The notes under the pieces: model-generated
What the model was told of the DNA's origin: nothing
The model's database searches: none
What the model saw: the letters and a program-made list of their open reading frames with translations, nothing else
Shown: piece by piece, positions 8,501 to 10,014 of the stretch
Layout of the letters: the number at the start of each line of letters is the position of its first letter
Position numbering within the stretch: position 1 is the stretch's first letter
Source: Betaproteobacteria bacterium
Lineage (GTDB): Bacteria > Pseudomonadota > Gammaproteobacteria > Burkholderiales > SG8-41
Direction of reading: 5' to 3'
Length of the DNA stretch: 10,014 nucleotides
NCBI GenBank assembly: GCA_028292065.1
Contig: JAQGNC010000087.1
Coordinates: forward strand, 1-10,014
Position numbers and translations under genes: made by a program

Positions 8501-10014
8501 ATGACGTAGCCGTCGGACACCCGGTCGTGAACGCCGGGCAGCGACTGCGCGATCGCGACGTCCTCGCGCGCCTGCACCGCCGGATGCTGCAGGACGAAGC
8601 TCGACAGGCTTTGCCCCGGTCCCGCTTCGAGGAAGATCGAAGCGCTGTTCTCGGCCAGCGCCGCGATGCCGTCGCCGAAGCGCACCGTGCCGCAGGTGTG
8701 CATCGCCCAGTAGTGCGGGTCGGTCGCCTCGCGCTCGGTGATCCAGGTGCCGGTGACGTTGGAAACGTAAGGGATCTGCGGCGCTTTCAGCTCGATCGCG
8801 GCGAACAGCGCGGTCAGCGGGCCACGGATCGCTTCCATCATCGTCGAGTGGAAAGCGTGCGTGGACTGGACCGCGCGATGCGCGACGTCCTTTTCGTCGA
8901 GCCGCCGCGCGAGGTCCGCGAGCGCATCGACGGGACCCGCGACCACCGTCAGCGACGGCCCGTTGATCGCCGCGATCGACAACCCGTCATTCAGCATCGG
9001 CGCGATCGAGGCCGCCGGCAGGCCGACCGCGAGCATCCCGCCTTCAGGCAGCGCCTGTATGAGCTGCGCGCGGCGTGCGACCACGGTCAGCGCGTCTTCG
9101 AGCGACATGACGCCGGCCACGCACGCGGCGGTGTATTCGCCCAGGCTGTGACCGATCATCGAAGCGGGCGTGACGCCCCATTCCGCCCACAGCTGCGCGA
9201 GCGCGTATTCGATCGTAAAGAGCGCGGGGTGCGCATAAATCGTCCGGCGCAGCCTCGCATCGTGCTCGCTCTCGGTCGGCTCCCCGCGGTTGAGCAGCGC
9301 TCTCAGGTCCAAAGACGCCGCTTTGTCGAGCGCGTCGTCGCCGCGCTCGCGCTCCGACGCGCCATCCGCCGGATAGAGGAGCTCGCGCAGGTCGAGCCCC
9401 AGCAGCGGCTCGAGAATCTCGGCGCAGCGGTCGACCGCGCGGCGAAAAGCCGGCTCGCCGCGATAAAGGCCCGCCGCCATGTCGACGTACTGGTCTCCGA
9501 TGCCGGGGAACAGGAACACCACGCTCGCGTCGCCCTGGTCGGCGTGCGCGTCGCGGCCGAGGGTTCGCTTGGGATCGCGCTCGCGTATCGCGCTGCACGC
9601 ATCGATCGTGTCGCGGCACAGGACGACGCGCCGCCGGCCGAAAGACCTGCGTCCGACCTGGAGGGTATAGGCGACATCGTCGAGCGCGCAGTCCGGCGCG
9701 TGCTGCAGGTGCGCTTCGAGCCGCTGCGTCGCACGGTCGAGCGCCGATTCGGTGTGCGCCGACAACGGCAGCAGCTTCCATTTCCTGCGCCCCGGCGCGC
9801 GCGCGACTGCCGGCGCTTCTTCGAGGACCACGTGCGCATTGGTGCCGCCGATGCCGAACGAGCTCACCCCCGCGCGCAGCGGGGTCGCATCGTCCGCCCG
9901 CTTCCACTCGCCGAGCGCGGTGTTGACGTAGAACGGGGTGCTCGAAAATGGAATCGCCGGATTCGGCTGCTCGAACAGGATGCTCGGCACCAGGGTCCGG
10001 TGCTCGAGGCACAG
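5581..10014 (-). CDS. Modular type I polyketide synthase, KS(C-term)-AT-KR*-ACP-FkbM methyltransferase, 5'-truncated by window edge
   Basis: One polyketide chain-extension module, about 1477 residues visible; the frame is open to the right edge, so the true start lies outside. The first visible residues (CLEHRTLVPSI...) and the GTNAH motif near 9846-9832 are the end of a ketosynthase. Then follow an acyltransferase (about 9525-8551, GHSLGEY and HAFH), a linker ending in YPFERQRYW, a ketoreductase-like region (about 8300-6856), a carrier protein (about 6717-6487, LGGSSL) and an FkbM-type SAM methyltransferase (about 6384-5611, DVGANIG). No dehydratase, enoylreductase or thioesterase is visible. 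The ketoreductase lacks a recognisable NADPH-binding motif and the catalytic lysine, so I infer that the beta-keto group is not reduced here. The stop codon lies inside the start of the next gene, an FkbK homologue, implying translational coupling. The product chain probably passes to the NRPS at the operon's end. The PKS call is secure; the final chemistry is inference. Confidence 0.96.
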   Translation of the reverse strand: MCLEHRTLVPSILFEQPNPAIPFSSTPFYVNTALGEWKRADDATPLRAGVSSFGIGGTNAHVVLEEAPAVARAPGRRKWKLLPLSAHTESALDRATQRLEAHLQHAPDCALDDVAYTLQVGRRSFGRRRVVLCRDTIDACSAIRERDPKRTLGRDAHADQGDASVVFLFPGIGDQYVDMAAGLYRGEPAFRRAVDRCAEILEPLLGLDLRELLYPADGASERERGDDALDKAASLDLRALLNRGEPTESEHDARLRRTIYAHPALFTIEYALAQLWAEWGVTPASMIGHSLGEYTAACVAGVMSLEDALTVVARRAQLIQALPEGGMLAVGLPAASIAPMLNDGLSIAAINGPSLTVVAGPVDALADLARRLDEKDVAHRAVQSTHAFHSTMMEAIRGPLTALFAAIELKAPQIPYVSNVTGTWITEREATDPHYWAMHTCGTVRFGDGIAALAENSASIFLEAGPGQSLSSFVLQHPAVQAREDVAIAQSLPGVHDRVSDGYVMARALGSLWCVGKRIDWKRYHGDEKRLRVSLPAYPFERQRYWIEQPSGSDTAKAVTAPPLAPKPRELLYVPSWAGVRMSPPRAFDCLADRQQWLVFLDDTAVGKALLRRLRDHNQAVVVVRRGDEFECIDDGACVLDPARLSDYAALAQKLRESNALPRRVVHLWALCDQARTDAVGEAAIASGYSSLLCLARAFAEDPERQIELAVVSSGVHTVSGQETPCPEKAAVLGPCMVIPIEFPHIRCGNIDLALPDRDIEAEAAVDAILQELDGGLAHDVVAYRGRTRWTRSYEPQPEPRVESERGIPALRERGVYLITDYRPSGVSHLVAEYLARHARATLALIVEVALPPRAEWKNVSTADLEPAARDALTGIMKLESLGATLVVVDGAGDGIACAFNRAVKQLAHIDGVIHTLAPSDYRLILFKDEARSVALAREVERAFSLMRALERSAIDFVAFFSSNLGSAGGAGQVDYCASNTFIRAFSDYVFAVRQKPTLSVALDYLDDDSVVSAPDAFPAALLKYIDTSRRRYAVGEEDAFVALSKIFAVGAAQVAVSATDLGAAVREMRRDTLPTIVERLRGSAGRSGAGRGLRPPYVAPQTDVEQRVVEIWENLFGIEQIGVDDGFFALGGSSLLAVQLVSRLRESFQVEIPLRTLFQASSVRDLSGIVEDILLAEIEALTLDEVRQYTRESQDGEGGAAEGVEATEYELPNKLVVRQFNPVETDHFYKDIFETKVYYRNGIELDEGSVVFDVGANIGLFSLFVHRHCRNPTIYAFEPAPPVFEALRSNTAANGVNAKLFNFGLSNTARTETFTFYPHSTGMSSFHADKAEEKEVLRAIMNNQLEQGMQGMQEVMAHAEDILTERFRDTTYQCELSTVSEMIRRHGIERIDLMKIDVQKAELEVMEGIEAGHWPHIRQLVVEVHDIDGRVEKVRSLLTSRGYHVVVEQDSLYRGSNISNLYAIRRQTVEAERSCK
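5596..5599 (-). promoter_or_regulatory. Ribosome binding site of the fkbK-like gene
   Basis: GGAG on the minus strand, separated by CGATC from the ATG at 5590. It lies inside the end of the PKS reading frame and supports this start over any longer version. Confidence 0.6.
5611..6384 (-). other. FkbM-family SAM-dependent methyltransferase domain fused to the PKS C-terminus
   Basis: About 255 residues with the class I SAM-binding signature VVFDVGANIGLFSLF (DVGANIG at 6255-6235), the acidic strand YAFEPAP, STGMSSF, and the closing IDLMKIDVQKAELEVMEG typical of FkbM proteins, most of which are O-methyltransferases. It is covalently attached after the carrier protein, so it could act on the ACP-bound chain. 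Possible targets are an enolised beta-keto group or an alpha-hydroxy group from a hydroxymalonyl unit. The family assignment is clear; the target is inference. Confidence 0.9.
6487..6717 (-). other. Acyl carrier protein domain of the PKS
   Basis: The domain starts near YVAPQTDVEQRVVEIW and carries DDGFFALGGSSLLAVQL. The phosphopantetheine-bearing serine is the second Ser of GGSS (6612-6610). The LGGSS form resembles peptidyl carrier proteins and is common in hybrid PKS/NRPS lines. It sits directly before the methyltransferase, joined by an acidic, glycine-rich linker of about 35 residues. Confidence 0.93.
6856..8300 (-). other. Ketoreductase-like domain, probably inactive (KR0)
   Basis: The region has the architecture of a PKS ketoreductase: a structural half (about 8300-7620, including VVHLWAL) and a catalytic half (about 7593-6856). 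The second strand motif GVIHT and the FFSSN...GGAGQVDYCASN stretch keep the catalytic Ser, Tyr (7089-7087) and Asn (7077-7075). The expected NADPH-binding motif TGGxGGxG is replaced by TDYRPSGVSH (about 7560-7531). The catalytic lysine of the usual LxPKV motif aligns, 23 residues before the catalytic-loop serine, with glutamate in LAREV (7200-7198). Loss of both the cofactor loop and the lysine strongly suggests no reduction. Confidence 0.82.
8551..9525 (-). other. AT domain of the PKS, malonyl-type motifs
   Basis: The acyltransferase loads the extender unit onto the module's ACP. It opens with FLFPGIGDQYV, a variant of the usual PGQGxQ motif. The nucleophile serine lies in GHSLGEY (9153-9133), and the specificity motif HAFH is at 8859-8848. 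HAFH is the textbook signature for malonyl-CoA, whereas YASH marks methylmalonyl-CoA. An insertion of roughly 45 residues (about 9390-9250), rich in charged residues and ending before HPALFTIEYALAQLW, is within the range I associate with GxGDQY-type ATs. Specificity by motif is only indicative, and ATs for hydroxy- or methoxymalonyl-ACP do not follow one simple motif rule. Confidence 0.85.

Overview
The window is an internal slice of a hybrid polyketide/non-ribosomal peptide biosynthetic cluster. All six genes lie on the minus strand, so transcription runs from position 10014 down to position 1. The DNA is GC-rich, with strong third-position GC bias that leaves long empty frames open on the opposite strand. 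Domain style (a GxGDQY-type acyltransferase and an LGGSSL carrier protein) fits hybrid PKS/NRPS lines of high-GC bacteria such as proteobacteria or myxobacteria. No taxonomic marker gene is present, so the host cannot be fixed.

Layout in transcription order: (1) 10014-5581, a modular type I PKS entered at the end of its ketosynthase, then acyltransferase (AT), a ketoreductase-like (KR) domain that looks catalytically dead, a carrier protein (ACP) and a C-terminal FkbM-family methyltransferase. (2) 5590-4724, FkbK-type 3-hydroxyacyl dehydrogenase, overlapping the PKS by 10 nt. (3) 4680-4417, FkbJ-type stand-alone ACP. (4) 4409-3276, FkbI-type acyl-CoA dehydrogenase. (5) 3254-2187, FkbH-type HAD-fold glyceryl transferase/phosphatase. 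(6) 2163-1, an NRPS with a complete condensation domain and the first part of an adenylation domain, running off the left edge. Intergenic gaps are 43 nt or less, so this reads as one operon without internal promoter or terminator. No RNA gene, mobile element or CRISPR array was seen, and no gene-free stretch exceeds 43 nt.

Together, FkbH, FkbJ, FkbK and FkbI form the established route from a glycolytic C3 unit (1,3-bisphosphoglycerate) to hydroxymalonyl-ACP, an unusual PKS extender unit. The dedicated O-methyltransferase (FkbG) that makes methoxymalonyl-ACP is absent from the block, but an FkbM methyltransferase is fused to the neighbouring PKS. The PKS presumably hands its chain to the NRPS, which would add an amino acid.

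The most interesting combination is in the PKS module: a KR with no recognisable NADPH-binding motif and with the catalytic Lys replaced by Glu, next to a C-terminal methyltransferase. It may leave a beta-keto group and cap it as an enol methyl ether, or methylate an alpha-hydroxy group from the hydroxymalonyl unit. The AT carries malonyl-type motifs, so where the special extender is used is unresolved.
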